From the NCBI GenBank assembly GCA_950097015.1, contig CATNEN010000038.1:15246001-15310000 (forward strand): a stretch of 64,000 nucleotides of DNA. The letters are read 5' to 3'. The position numbers were made by a program, and so were the translations under genes. The DNA comes from Macrostomum hystrix. Lineage: Eukaryota > Platyhelminthes > Macrostomidae. Positions 1 to 11,500 of the stretch are shown here, one piece after another (the stretch's first letter is position 1; every line of letters starts with the position of its first letter). The notes beneath the pieces are model-generated. The model was given only the letters and a program-made list of their open reading frames with translations, was not told the DNA's origin and ran no database searches.

Positions 1-572
1 TTTCTTTAGTTTTCTTCAGTACCTTATAGTAATATAAGGTGTTACAAACAATTTATAATTCACATTGTGTTGATAAAAAACTTGATTATTTTCTTTCTGA
101 TCAATCCAGCATGTGCTGGATGGCCATTGTGGTTAATGTGCAGCCTGGAGGACAGATTTCAAAACGCCATGAGATTTTTACCCACTTGCCTTACTGAGTC
201 CATGAGTGTACTCTCAGCGGAGTCTGTGCTCAAAGCTAATGCACTGCCTGCACACTGCCCATTGTCAATCGCATCCTGGTTACCTAATTAAATAGCTGAG
301 CACAGGCTAAAGCCTCTCTTCTCTCTTATTCTATGTTCTTCATCTTTGCAATCTTTTCTTATTTGATACTCCATTTAATCTGGTCTAATTTCTTCCAGTT
401 CTTATTCAATACTTGGTTCAAAGTTTTCCTTGTAGCGATAAAGACAAGCGCGCGTGTAATAATAGAAGTTTTTACTGTCGCTGATCTACTTTGGTAAGTA
501 ATTGGGATTACTTCAGGAACTTCCATGCGGTCTTAAGTTCGAATCTACGACGAGAGGACATATCTATTTAGG
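1..572. other. unassigned sequence
   Basis: This AT-rich stretch precedes the first minisatellite. A 74-codon open frame at 67-291 has no recognisable content. Around 525-545 there is a weak B-box-like string (agttcgaatc), which could be a worn tRNA-derived repeat, but no partner A box or cloverleaf is evident. Confidence 0.4.
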
Positions 573-1904
573 GGATTATGATGGGATTCTTTATGATGGG
601 ATTCTTTAGAATGGGATTCTTTATGATGGGATTCTTTATGATGGGATTCTTTATGATGGGATTCTTTATGACGGGATTCTTTATAATGGGATTCTTTAGA
701 ATGGGATTCTTCAGAATGGGATTCTTTAGAATGGGATTCTTTAGAATGGGATTCTTTAGAATGGGATTCTTTAGAATGGGATTCTTTAGAATGGGATTCT
801 TTAGAATCGGATTCTTTAGAATGGGATTCTTTAGAATGGGATTCTTTAGAATCGGATTCTTTAGAATGGGATTCTTTAGAATGGGATTCTTTAGAATGGG
901 ATTCTTTAGAATGGGATTCTTTAGAATGGGATTCTTTAGAATGGGATTCTTTAGAATGGGATTCTTTAGAATGGGATTCTTTAGAATGGGATTCTTTAGA
1001 ATGGGATTCTTTAGAATCGGATTCTTTAGAATGGGATTCTTTAGAATGGGATTCTTTAGAATGGGATTCTTTAGAATGGGATTCTTTAGAATGGGATTCT
1101 TTAGAATCGGATTCTTTAGAATGGGATTCAATAAAATATGATTCTTTAGAATGGGATTCTTTAGAATGGGATTCTTTAGAATGGGATTCTTTGGAATGGG
1201 ATTCTTTAGAATCGGATTCTTTAGAATGGGATTCTTTAGAATGGGATTCTTTAGAATGGGATTCTTTAGAATCGGATTCTTTAGAATGGGATTCAATAAA
1301 ATATGATTCTTTAGAATGGGATTCTTTAGAATGGGATTCTTTAGAATGGGATTCTTTAGAATGGGATTCTTTGGAATGGGATTCTTTAGAATCGGATTCT
1401 TTAGAATGGGATTCTTTAGAATGGGATTCTTTAGAATGGGATTCTTTAGAATGGGATTCTTTAGAATGGGATTCTTTGGAATGGGATTCTTTAGAATCGG
1501 ATTCTTTAGAATGGGATTCTTTAGAATGGGATTCTTTAGAATGGGATTCTTTAGAATGGGATTCTTTGGAATGGGATTCTTTAGAATCGGATTCTTTAGA
1601 ATGGGATTCTTTAGAATGGGATTCTTTAGAATCGGATTCTTTAGAATGGGATTCTTTAGAATGGGATTCTTTAGAATGGGATTCTTTAGAATGGGATTCT
1701 TTAGAATGGGATTCTTTAGAATGGGATTCTTTAGAATCGGATTCTTTAGAATGGGATTCTTTAGAATCGGATTCTTTAGAATGGGATTCTTTAGAATGGG
1801 ATTCTTTAGAATGGGATTCTTTAGAATGGGATTCTTTAGAATGGGATTCTTTAGAATCGGATTCTTTAGAATGGGATTCAATAAAATATGATTCTTTAGA
1901 ATGG
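573..1904. repeat. 15-bp minisatellite (attctttagaatggg)n
   Basis: About 88 tandem copies of a 15-bp unit, nearly identical, with point variants atcgg and ttggaatggg. Because 15 is divisible by 3, the array is open in several frames on both strands (for example a 437-codon NPILK repeat frame on the minus strand and FFRMG / SLEWD frames on the plus strand). I treat these as artefacts. The string attcaataaaatatg, which marks the right end of the array, also occurs inside it near 1128 and 1290, so blocks that include the edge have been duplicated inward. Confidence 0.95.
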
Positions 1905-2246
1905 TATATTTTTACAAGGATCTCAATGTTGTTTTTTATGTTGGTGGAGAGAGAAAAATTCTTCCTGTTCCAAATAAAATGTTTGCAAATATTTTACAAT
2001 CTGTGTAAATATCAATGTACATTTTCTTTCTCAAGCCAGTGGTGACTTTCAACGCAATCATTTTCCAATTTAAGTCAGAATGGTTCACAATCGCAAAGTC
2101 TCGCAAAGTTTGGTAAAAATTGGTTGAGTCGTTTTTTCTTATAATAATGTTAGAAAGACAGAAAGAAAATCCTAAAAACTTTTAGCGTCAAATTTTATAC
2201 GAAACCTTTTTTAGACTTTCTACTGTTTCTAATTTCTACTTGGCTA
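1905..2246. other. unassigned, 5' flank of the EML-like gene
   Basis: AT-rich sequence between the 15-bp array and the first assigned coding exon. The part near 2085-2230 (tggtaaaaattggttgagtc followed by agaaagacagaaag) resembles the ends of dispersed invertebrate repeats. No clear TATA box or initiator was identified. Confidence 0.3.
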
Positions 2247-2571
2247 ATGCCGACCGCATCTAGCGCAGCCAGCAGCCGACCAAGCACTGCGAAGTCCCAG
2301 CAGCAGCAGCAGCAGCAGTCAGCCAGATCTCAGCAGCAGCGCATCTCGGCCAAATCGCGACAAGCCGATCCTCTCGCCGTTTCGTCTGCCTCTAGCGCCA
2401 ATCCCAACTCGGGCGGGAGCGGCAACAGCGTTGGAGGCGGTGGAGGCAGTGGAGGCGGCGGCGGTGGCCAGCAGGGTGGCGAACCCTGCAAGGTGGTGTG
2501 CAAGCTGCAGTTTAGACACGAGACTGAGCCAAAAGCTGGTCATTTCTCCAACAGCGGCTTGCAGTTCTCGC
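2247..2571 (+). CDS. EML: EML-like exon 1 (low-complexity N-terminus)
   Basis: Begins at ATG 2247. It encodes an A/S/Q-rich then glycine-rich tail (a Q7 run and GGGG runs) ending in EPCKVVCKLQFRHETEPKAG. The donor is c|gtaagt, phase 1. A noncoding or upstream coding exon cannot be excluded. Confidence 0.6.
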
Positions 2572-5500
2572 GTAAGTTCCGCATGGCTAGTTGTAATGTA
2601 CGAACTAATATAGCTTTTCAGAATTATCAAAAGAATGACTCTCCGCGGCAGCAGTCAGAATATCTATGGTAAAAAACGCCGAAACCGCGATAGATTTAGT
2701 AAAATGAAACGGAGGCTGTCTATGGTAAAAAATATTTGAACAGCGAGATCGATTTAAGAATATCAAAGAAAGGCTTCTATGGTAAAAAAATTCGGAGCTG
2801 CGTTCAACTTAACCAAATAAACTTTCAATTTAGGAACCAGAGACCACTATAATAATTTTTTTCATGACAGCAATCAACTAACAATTTCCCAGTTGGTAGA
2901 ATTTTAGATTAAGTGTTTTCGCCCATTCGTATTTTTTACGACATTGCTATTTCAGATTACATCGAGTCATTTTCTTTCGGGTTGCTTAAGATCCAGCTTT
3001 TCTCTAATTTAAGTGATTCAAATAGCCGTGAATGAAACAAGCCCAACCGAAGCCGCCCCGTCTCCACCCACCGAATTCTTCGAACTAGTGAGCAACTCGC
3101 TCGGCCTTCTAAACCGCACCAGCGCCGCAGCCGAGCAGGATCGCCAGAAGACCGATCACAACCTGCAGAGCCTTCTGGTTCAATCTCTTCGCGAGGTCAG
3201 CCGGCAGAAGCTGCGCTCTTTCTTGACCGCCTTGCGCACCGCCGCCAGCTCCGAGGGCGAGCTCGCCAAGGCCGATCTTCAACGCCTGGTGGCGGAGCAA
3301 AAGTTGCCGTTGAACGAACGACTGCAGAGCCTGCTAGCCCGCACCTGCGATGTTGACGGCGGAGATAGCGGCGTCATTGACTACGAGAAGCTGGCCGGTT
3401 GCCTAGGCAATGCCCACCGGCTGACCAGACGCGACAGCGTTGACGCGGCTCAGGAGTCCGAGGTCACCACCACGGAGCTGCTGCGCGAGGACGACCGCGA
3501 CCAGGAGCTGGTCATGCGGGCGGTGGAGCACTTCGTGACGCACCACGCCTACTTTGACATACCGGCGTTGAAGGCGGACCTGCAGCAGCGGGACACTGAC
3601 AAGAGGGGCCGAATCGCACGGAGTGAGGTGCGATGGTCCTGTAGAGGGGTTTGGAGTCACGGAGTGGCAACGTGTTCGAAACTCGCACCAAATTAGTTAT
3701 ATATTTGTATACAATACACTAGAGGGGTGAGTGGCAGAGCGGTTAATGCGTTTGCCTCTCACACCAACGTCCCTGAGCTCGATTCTCGATGCTCGGAGTG
3801 AAGGCTTGGGGGGGCGTCATCGTCCTGACGGTCAGGGCAGATGTACACCCCTTTGAGCATGCGCCTGTGTACAGTATCTGTGTGCGTGTTTCCTCAGGAG
3901 ACAGCGAAGTGGGCAGAATTGCCTCCTCACTGGCTGCAGGTCTTGTCTCAAATAATGTGCCATTGCCTCAAGCCCTTCAGCAATTATTATTATTATTCAA
4001 TAAACTTACTCATCTTTTTGATTTTCCATTGCAAGCCACAGATTGTGGAGTCGTGCATTAAACACGACTGTCCGGTGTACGGCGCCGTGTTCAACAGTCT
4101 GCTGAAGCGATGCGACGCCGAACGGAATGACGTCGTCAGGTTGGCTTGACTTGAGCTAAATAGGCTTTATGGAGTATACGCTATTGTCTGTAGAACAGTC
4201 ACGAAATTTTGTTCCCAACAGACAAATTGTTCTGCAATTTACTCCCATCCAAGGGCCACTTTTGAGGGGGTCGGTGGCAGAGCGGCTAACGCGTTTGCCT
4301 CTCGCACCAAGGTCCCGAAGTTCGATTCCACGGTGAGGCCACATTCATTTAGGGCGCAGCCGCGGAGAGAAGGCTTGGGGGCTTGTCGTGCAATTTACGA
4401 CCTTGAGGGCCAACCTCCAAGGCACAGTGAAGTGTACACTGCCTGACAATGAGAAAGTCAGGGCAGTTGCACACACCTGTGTGCGTGTGAGCTCAGGAGT
4501 CTGCAAAATGGGCAGAATCGCCTCCTCGGGCTCTGAATCAATCCTAAGAATTGGCCCAAATGCTTGTTCCTTGTTAGACCATAAAAGCTTGAGTAGAGCT
4601 GATACTAAATATATTTTTTCAAACCGCATAGCTGGCCCGAGTTCGCCAGCTTTCTTGAGCGAGCTCAGGAGATCTTCTTTGAGCACGTGCCTGACGCACC
4701 CAGAGTGGCGCCGGAGAAGCAGAACACCCCGACTACAGCCCGGATCGAGATGCAGAGCAAGCTCAAGAGTTTAGCTTGGAAGGTAGGCGATTTTGATTTA
4801 TTCGAATGTATTAAATATACTTATTTATAAGAATACTTTCGATACTTGTCGGCAAAGTTGCCGTTTAGCTAAAACTGTTAAAATCGTGAAGGAGCCGCAG
4901 CGATCAAGGTAAGAAGACTGGACCGGGGAAGGGTTCACAGCTGAAACATTGTCAGGCTAGATAGTTGAAACTAGTCTAGGGTCGATAGTTGAAGCTAGTC
5001 TAGGGTCGATAGTTAAAAACTAGTCTAGGGTCGATAGTTGAAACTAAGTCTAGGGTCGATAGTTGAAACTAAGTCTAGGGTCGATAGTTGAAGCTAGTCT
5101 AGGGTCGATAGTTGAAGCTAGTCTAGGGTCGATAGTTGAAGCTAGTCTAGGGTCGATAGTTGAAGCTAGTCTAGGGTCGATAGTTAAAAACTAGTCTAGG
5201 GTCGATAGTTGAAACTAAGTCTAGGGTCGATAGTTGAAACTAAGTCTAGGGTCGATAGTTGAAGCTAGTCTAGGGTCGATAGTTGAAGCTAGTCTAGGGT
5301 CGATAGTTGAAACTAAGTCTAGGGTCGATAGTTGAAGCTAGTCTAGGGTCGATAGTTGAAGCTAGTCTAGGGTCGATAGTTGAAGCTAGTCTAGGGTCGA
5401 TAGTTGAAACTAAGTCTAGGGTCGATAGTTGAATCTAGTCTAGTGTCGATAGTTGAAGCTCGTCTAGGGTCGATAGTTGAATCTAGTCTAGGGTCAATAG

Positions 5501-8500
5501 TTGAAACTAAGTCTAGGGTCGATAGTTGAAACTAAGTCTAGGATCGATAGTTGAAACTAAGTCTAGTGTCGATAGTTAAAAACTAGTCTAGGGTCGATAG
5601 TTAAAAACTAGTCTAGGGTCGATAGTTGAAACTAAGTCTAGGGTCGATAGTTGAAACTAAGTCTAGGGTCGATAGTTGAATCTAGTCTAGGGTCGATAGT
5701 TGAAGCTAGTCTAGGGTCGATAGTTGAAGCTAGTCTAGGGTCGATAGTTGAAGCTAGTCTAGGGTCGATAGTTGAAGCTAGTCTAGGGTCGATAGTTGAA
5801 GCTAGTCTAGGGTCGATAGTTGAATCTAGTCTAGGGTCGATAGTTGAAGCTAGTCTAGGGTCGATAGTTGAAGCTAGTCTAGGGTCGATAGTTGAAGCTA
5901 GTCTAGGGTCGATAGTTGAAGCTAGTCTAGGGTCGATAGTTGAAGCTAGTCTAGGGTCGATAGTTGAATCTATTCTAGGGTCGATAGTTGAAGCTCGTCT
6001 AGGGTCGATAGTTAAAAACTAGTCTAGGGTCGATAGCTGAATCTAGTCTAGGGTTGATAGTTGAATCTAGTCTAGGGTCGATAGTTGAATCTAGTCTAGG
6101 GTAGACAGCTGTAAGCAGAAAGATTGATGTTGAAATGAAAAGGCAAAGATTGAGGTGTCAGACCGGAATTCCGAACCGCCCCTGTCCGCGGCGAATAAAT
6201 CCCAGGCGCGCAACATGGATCCCGTGAAGGAGGCGGCTAATGAAACGCCAGCCGCTGCCGGCACAAAAGCTGAAGTTGAAGCGCCTAAGAAATGGCCGCC
6301 CCAGCTTAAGGTTCCGAGTTTTACTGATTGCCGTGAATCACAAGTATTCAAAGCATTTCCCAATGTCCTAAGCACCCTTAACGTACAATCACCCTTAATG
6401 CACTGGGCACTTTTGTTTCATTGACTGATAAATTGACTTTTGTAAAGTCACAAAAGGGTTAGTTTTTTTATGCACTTTATTAGAAAATATGGATCGAAAT
6501 AGCTTGTAACTTAAGCTAGATCCTCTTTTTAAAAAACACCGGAAAATCTTCTATTTACTTTTGACAATTTGGCACAATGTCTTTAAACTGAATTAGTTTT
6601 TTTGTTTTATTCGAGTATAATTTTTTAGAAAGTGTGTGTTTTATAGCCTGCAATATTTTTACAGCGACTACAAAAACTTTTGTTAGACATTTTTGTGCAG
6701 TGTCGCCCTATTAAGTTGTGTCTTTGTTATCAACGGCTTTATAACCTTGAAACTCCATGCTCCATCTACTCTGTAGCGAGTGAGCGCGCATTTAAACAAA
6801 AGCGCTTTCTTATTTACGTATTTTTTTCATCCAATCAGCGCAGAGAGGACGCCCTGAGGTCCGCCGCGGCCCAGCAGGCCGCCAACAGCTTGCTGGCCTC
6901 CTCCGGTGACGTCATTCGAGTGACGTCACCGCTGATGACTCATCAATCGGTTGCGCCGGTCGAGGAGAATTCGGGTGTAGGAAGCGCCGGCGGTGGAGGC
7001 AGCTCAGAGGCCAGCAAGAGTGGCAAAGCCGCCCTGCTCAGAGGCATGAAAAGTGAGTAAAGAATCACGGAAATCGGATTTGTTAGCGGGCAACGAAGAT
7101 TTAGATTCAATCTAAAAACTAATCTATTAAAAATCACTGCATAAAATTTCTGCATCCACTTAGAAATGAAAGCCTTGGAGGTGTTCTTTCGCTGTAAGTC
7201 AATTGCAACATTTATAATGGCCCTATAATTATACTTTTCATGGTTATACACTCTAAGTAATATAGAAAAATTATTATCATCTTGTACATCAGTTTATTGT
7301 TTGCCTACTGAGTTTGAGTGCTTGAACATACATATTTTGTTTGTTTGTCTCTTTTTCTTGCCGCGAAAGCACAGGTGATAGTGAACAGGGTTGCTATGCA
7401 AAACGATATATTATTTTTTGCCTTTGCTTTTTTGAACCAACCACAGTTAAAAATGCATAGCTTACTCGTTCTTAGACATTACCCTGACCTGATGAAAATT
7501 TCAAGTTAAACTTACGTTTTGCTAAATATTAGCACTTTTAAATGCTTATTTATGAGAATAGATTCTTGTTGACAATAGATCCAGGATGAGAATAGACCCA
7601 GGATGAGAATAGACCCAGGATGAGAATATATCCAGCATGAGAATAGATCCAAGATGAGAATAGATCCAGGATGAGAATAGATCCAGCATGAGAATAGATC
7701 CAGGCTGAGAATTGATCCAGGATGAGAATAGATCCTAGATCTAGGATAATAATAGATCCTAGATAATAATAGATCCTTGATGAGAATAGATCCAGGATGA
7801 GAATAGATCCAGGCTGAGAATAGATCCTAGATCTAGGATAATAATAGATCCTAGATAATAATAGATCCTTGATGAGAATAGATCCAGGATGAGAATAGAT
7901 CCAGGCTGAGAATAGATCCTAGATCTAGGATAAGAATAGATCCTAGATAATAATAGATCCTTGATGAGAATAGATTCTTGATGAGAATAGATTCTTGATG
8001 AGAATAGATTCTTGATGAGAATAGATTCTTGATGAGAATAGATTCTTGATGAGAATAGATCTATGATAAGAATAGATCTATGATAAGAATAGATCCAAGA
8101 AGAGAATAGATCCTAGATGAGATTAGATCCATGATGAGAATAGATCCTAGATGAGATTAGATCCAAGAAGAGAATAGATCCAAGATGAGAATAGATCCTA
8201 GATGAGAATAGATCCAAGAAGAGAATAGATCCTAGATGAGATTAGATCCATGATGAGAATATATTTAATTAAAATGAAGCTAAGATGGAGTGAAGAATAA
8301 AAAGAATGTTGTAAACTGGATGAGATTATCGAGACTAACCAAGCGACTTCAACCGTCTCTTATCAAACGCGGCAGCCTCCTCCGCCGTGAGCAGGAACAG
8401 CAGCCCCTCCGCGTCCAAGTCGCATCGCCAGGCCGCGTCGCCATCGCCATCTCCGTCAAGAAATCGACCACCGTCGGCTATTTCAACGGCCACCTCGACG

Positions 8501-11500
8501 GCATCTTCTTCTGGCTCCGCTAGAAGACCCACGTCGGCCAGTCCGAGTCGTTTGCTGGCGCCTCCGCCGCCATCTTCGCCCTTGGCGTCGCCGAAAATGC
8601 CTGTGCCGTCGGCTGCCGCCGCCGCCGCCGCGGTGGCTGTGCCGGAGGGTTCAGTGTCCACCCGGGTTCGAGGCAGCACGCGTTTTGCCGTCTGCCCGAC
8701 TGGGTTTGAGCCAGGCTCGGCGTCCACTGACCTGCCTCATCAGCGACTGCAGCTGGACTGGGTGTAAGGCCTGCTCAAAGCTATCCGGCATAGACCCTTA
8801 AAGAGTTACTACTTCTTAATTAAAACTAGAGATTTTCTTAAATTCCTTGAATTACTTATTCAACTATAGGTTTTGAGATTTCTAAGCCGAAACATTTCTC
8901 GACTGAGTTTTCTACACATTTTCTAAGAGTATTTGGTAGACTCCGCTAAATTACCTGAAACATTTCTAAGATAATTAGGTAAAATGTTAGGTTAATCGGA
9001 AGATTTTCTGAAAAAAAAGTGGGTAGATTTTCACTGAAGATTCCTGAAAATAAACTTCTGTGGGTTCCGATCAGACTTCATTCAAGATGTCTGTAAAAAG
9101 TGTATAAAATACTAATTTATTCTTTTAATGCTCATTTTGGGTGGCATAAATTTAAATGGAGTTGATTACTTTCAGCTATTACAGGACGATTCCTTGGCAT
9201 ACCTGTATTAAAGAGTTTATAAGAATATTGAAATAATGTTAAGATTTATTGTGTTCAAATCACTTTGCAACTCTACCACAGCTACGGTTACCGCGGCAAC
9301 GACTGCCGCAGCAACATCCACACACTGCGCACCCGGGAGATTGTGTACTTTAGTGGACACCTCGTGATCATCCTGAACTTGGAGGAGAACCGGCAGCGAC
9401 ACTATAGGGAGCACACCGCCGATTTGACATGGTGAGTAGGTCGCCACATTGGGGGTCGGTGGCAGAGCGGTAGACGTGTTTGCCTCTCGCACCAAGGCCC
9501 CTAAGTTCGATTCCACGGTGAGGCCACATTCATTTGGGGTGCAGCCGCGGAGAGAAGGCTTGGGGGCTTGTCGTGCAATTTACGACCTTGAGGGCCAACC
9601 TCCAAGGCACAGTGAGAGTGTACACTGCCTGACGATGAGAAAGTCAGGGCAGATCTACTCCTAATCCTACTCTAAATCCTAATCTAAATCATTATCAAGA
9701 TCCTACTTCAAATCCTCCTCCAAATCCTACTCTAAATCCTCCTCCAAATCCTCCTCCAAATCCTACTCTAAATCCTCCTCCAAATCCTACTCGAAATCAT
9801 AATCTATATCCTACTCCAAATCCTACTCCAAATCCTAGCTCAAATCCTACTATAAATCCTACTCTAAATCCTAATCTAAATCCTACTCCAAATCCTACTC
9901 CAAATCCTACTCCAAATCCCATAAACCTGGTCTGCAGTCTGGCGGTCCACTCAGATGGTGTCACTGTGGCCAGCGGTCAGGGCCAGGGCCAGCGACGTGC
10001 CTCCGAGCGGCCCTGCATTCGCGTCTGGCGCTCCGACACCCTGGAAACTCTAGGCGTGCTAGGCGAAGGCCAATTCCACGGCGCCGTCGTCGGCCTGGCC
10101 TTCTGCAAGCCGACGGTGAGCGGCTGCGCTTTCTAGTCTACTAGAAGTAGAGATATTGGCATTTTTAGGAAAAACAACCGATCCTAGCAAAACGTTAAAT
10201 CCCCATGCGTGAAAAGCCCTAAGAAATTCTTAACTTTATAATCAGTTTCAGATGCCAGCGGAGAGCAGCATGGACAATCTGCGGGTAACGGCAAGCTTTT
10301 GTCTTTTCATTGATTAGCAGTTGCTAGATAGTCAGTGAATTAAATGACAGGTGCTAGAGCGCTATTGAGATGACTGACGAGTGACAAAAAGGTGTTGTTC
10401 AAATCGTGAAACCTGAGTGACTTCGGTGCATCTGGCAATTTACACGAAGCCTGTCGTAACTCATCCCGAAGGACCGTCTCCTGGCGATCTCGGATCCCCC
10501 TGACCACATCATCGCCCTGTGGGACGCGAAGCGCCGAGTCCTGATCGCCTCCACCCCGCTGGGCACTGACATCATGTCCGACTGCGATGTGAATCCCCAG
10601 GATCCAAACCTGTTTGTCACTGTCGGCAAGGACCACGCGGTCTGGTGGGAGTACAGCGACGCTCTGGCAGCCATCAACATCAAGGCGGCCGGCGATTATC
10701 AAACCTTCTTCAAGGCTCGCTACGTTGTTAGCCTGCTGCACAATCGTCAGGGCGACCTTGTCACCGGCGATTCAAACGGAAACGTCTACGTGTGGGGCGG
10801 CGGCGGAAACCTCATCACCAACTACATCAAGCATGCTCATGAGGTCTGCTCTGCTAGAGAAGTTACCGCACATGCTTTTCTCCATTCTTTAGAGTGGTGC
10901 AACAAAGAAACCTCCCTTCCACACCAAATTGAAGCAAGACCCTTCGCTCTCCAGCCCAAGTGATAACCTTCCCCCCACCTCATAATAAAGCTTTTCCCTA
11001 ACACCTGAAAGTGACTAGACTAGCTCCGCTTTCCCCACCAGCCCAAAGTGACACCCCTCCCCCACCAGCCCAAAGTGACACCCCTCCCCCACCAGCCCAA
11101 AGTGACACCCCTTCCCCACCAGCCCAAAGTGACACCCCTTCCCCACCAGCCCAAAGTGACACCCCTCCCCCACCAGCCCAAAGTGACACCCCTTCCCCAC
11201 CAGCCCAAAGTGACACCCCTCCCCCACCAGCCCAAAGTGACACCCCTTCCCCACCAGCCCAAAGTGACACCCCTCCCCCACCAGCCCAAAGTGACACCCC
11301 TCCCCCACCAGCCCAAAGTGACACCCCTTCCCCAACCAGCCCAAAGTGACACCCTTCTCACACCAGCCCAAAGTGACACCTCCCCCCACCAGCCCAAAGT
11401 GACACCTCCCCCCACCAGCCCAAAGTAGCCTAGACCAGCTCCGAGTGACATCCTTCCCCCAGCACCCAAAAGTTGACGCCCTTTCCTCTCGCTTTCACCA

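Noticed and set aside
568-1904. 437-codon minus-strand and 187-284-codon plus-strand frames over the 15-bp repeat
   Set aside because: The unit length is a multiple of 3 and lacks stops in several frames; no start context, no domain, and variants do not respect codon position.
573-1904. Telomeric or simple centromeric repeat
   Set aside because: The unit is not TTAGGG-like, the array is short and embedded next to genes, and unrelated arrays abound in the window.
2319-2630. 103-codon minus-strand frame opposite EML-like exon 1
   Set aside because: Antisense shadow of a GC-rich low-complexity exon; no splice or domain support.
8335-8727. 130-codon minus-strand D/G/A-rich frame opposite EML-like exon 7
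   Set aside because: Antisense shadow; the plus strand joins in phase to the HELP motif.
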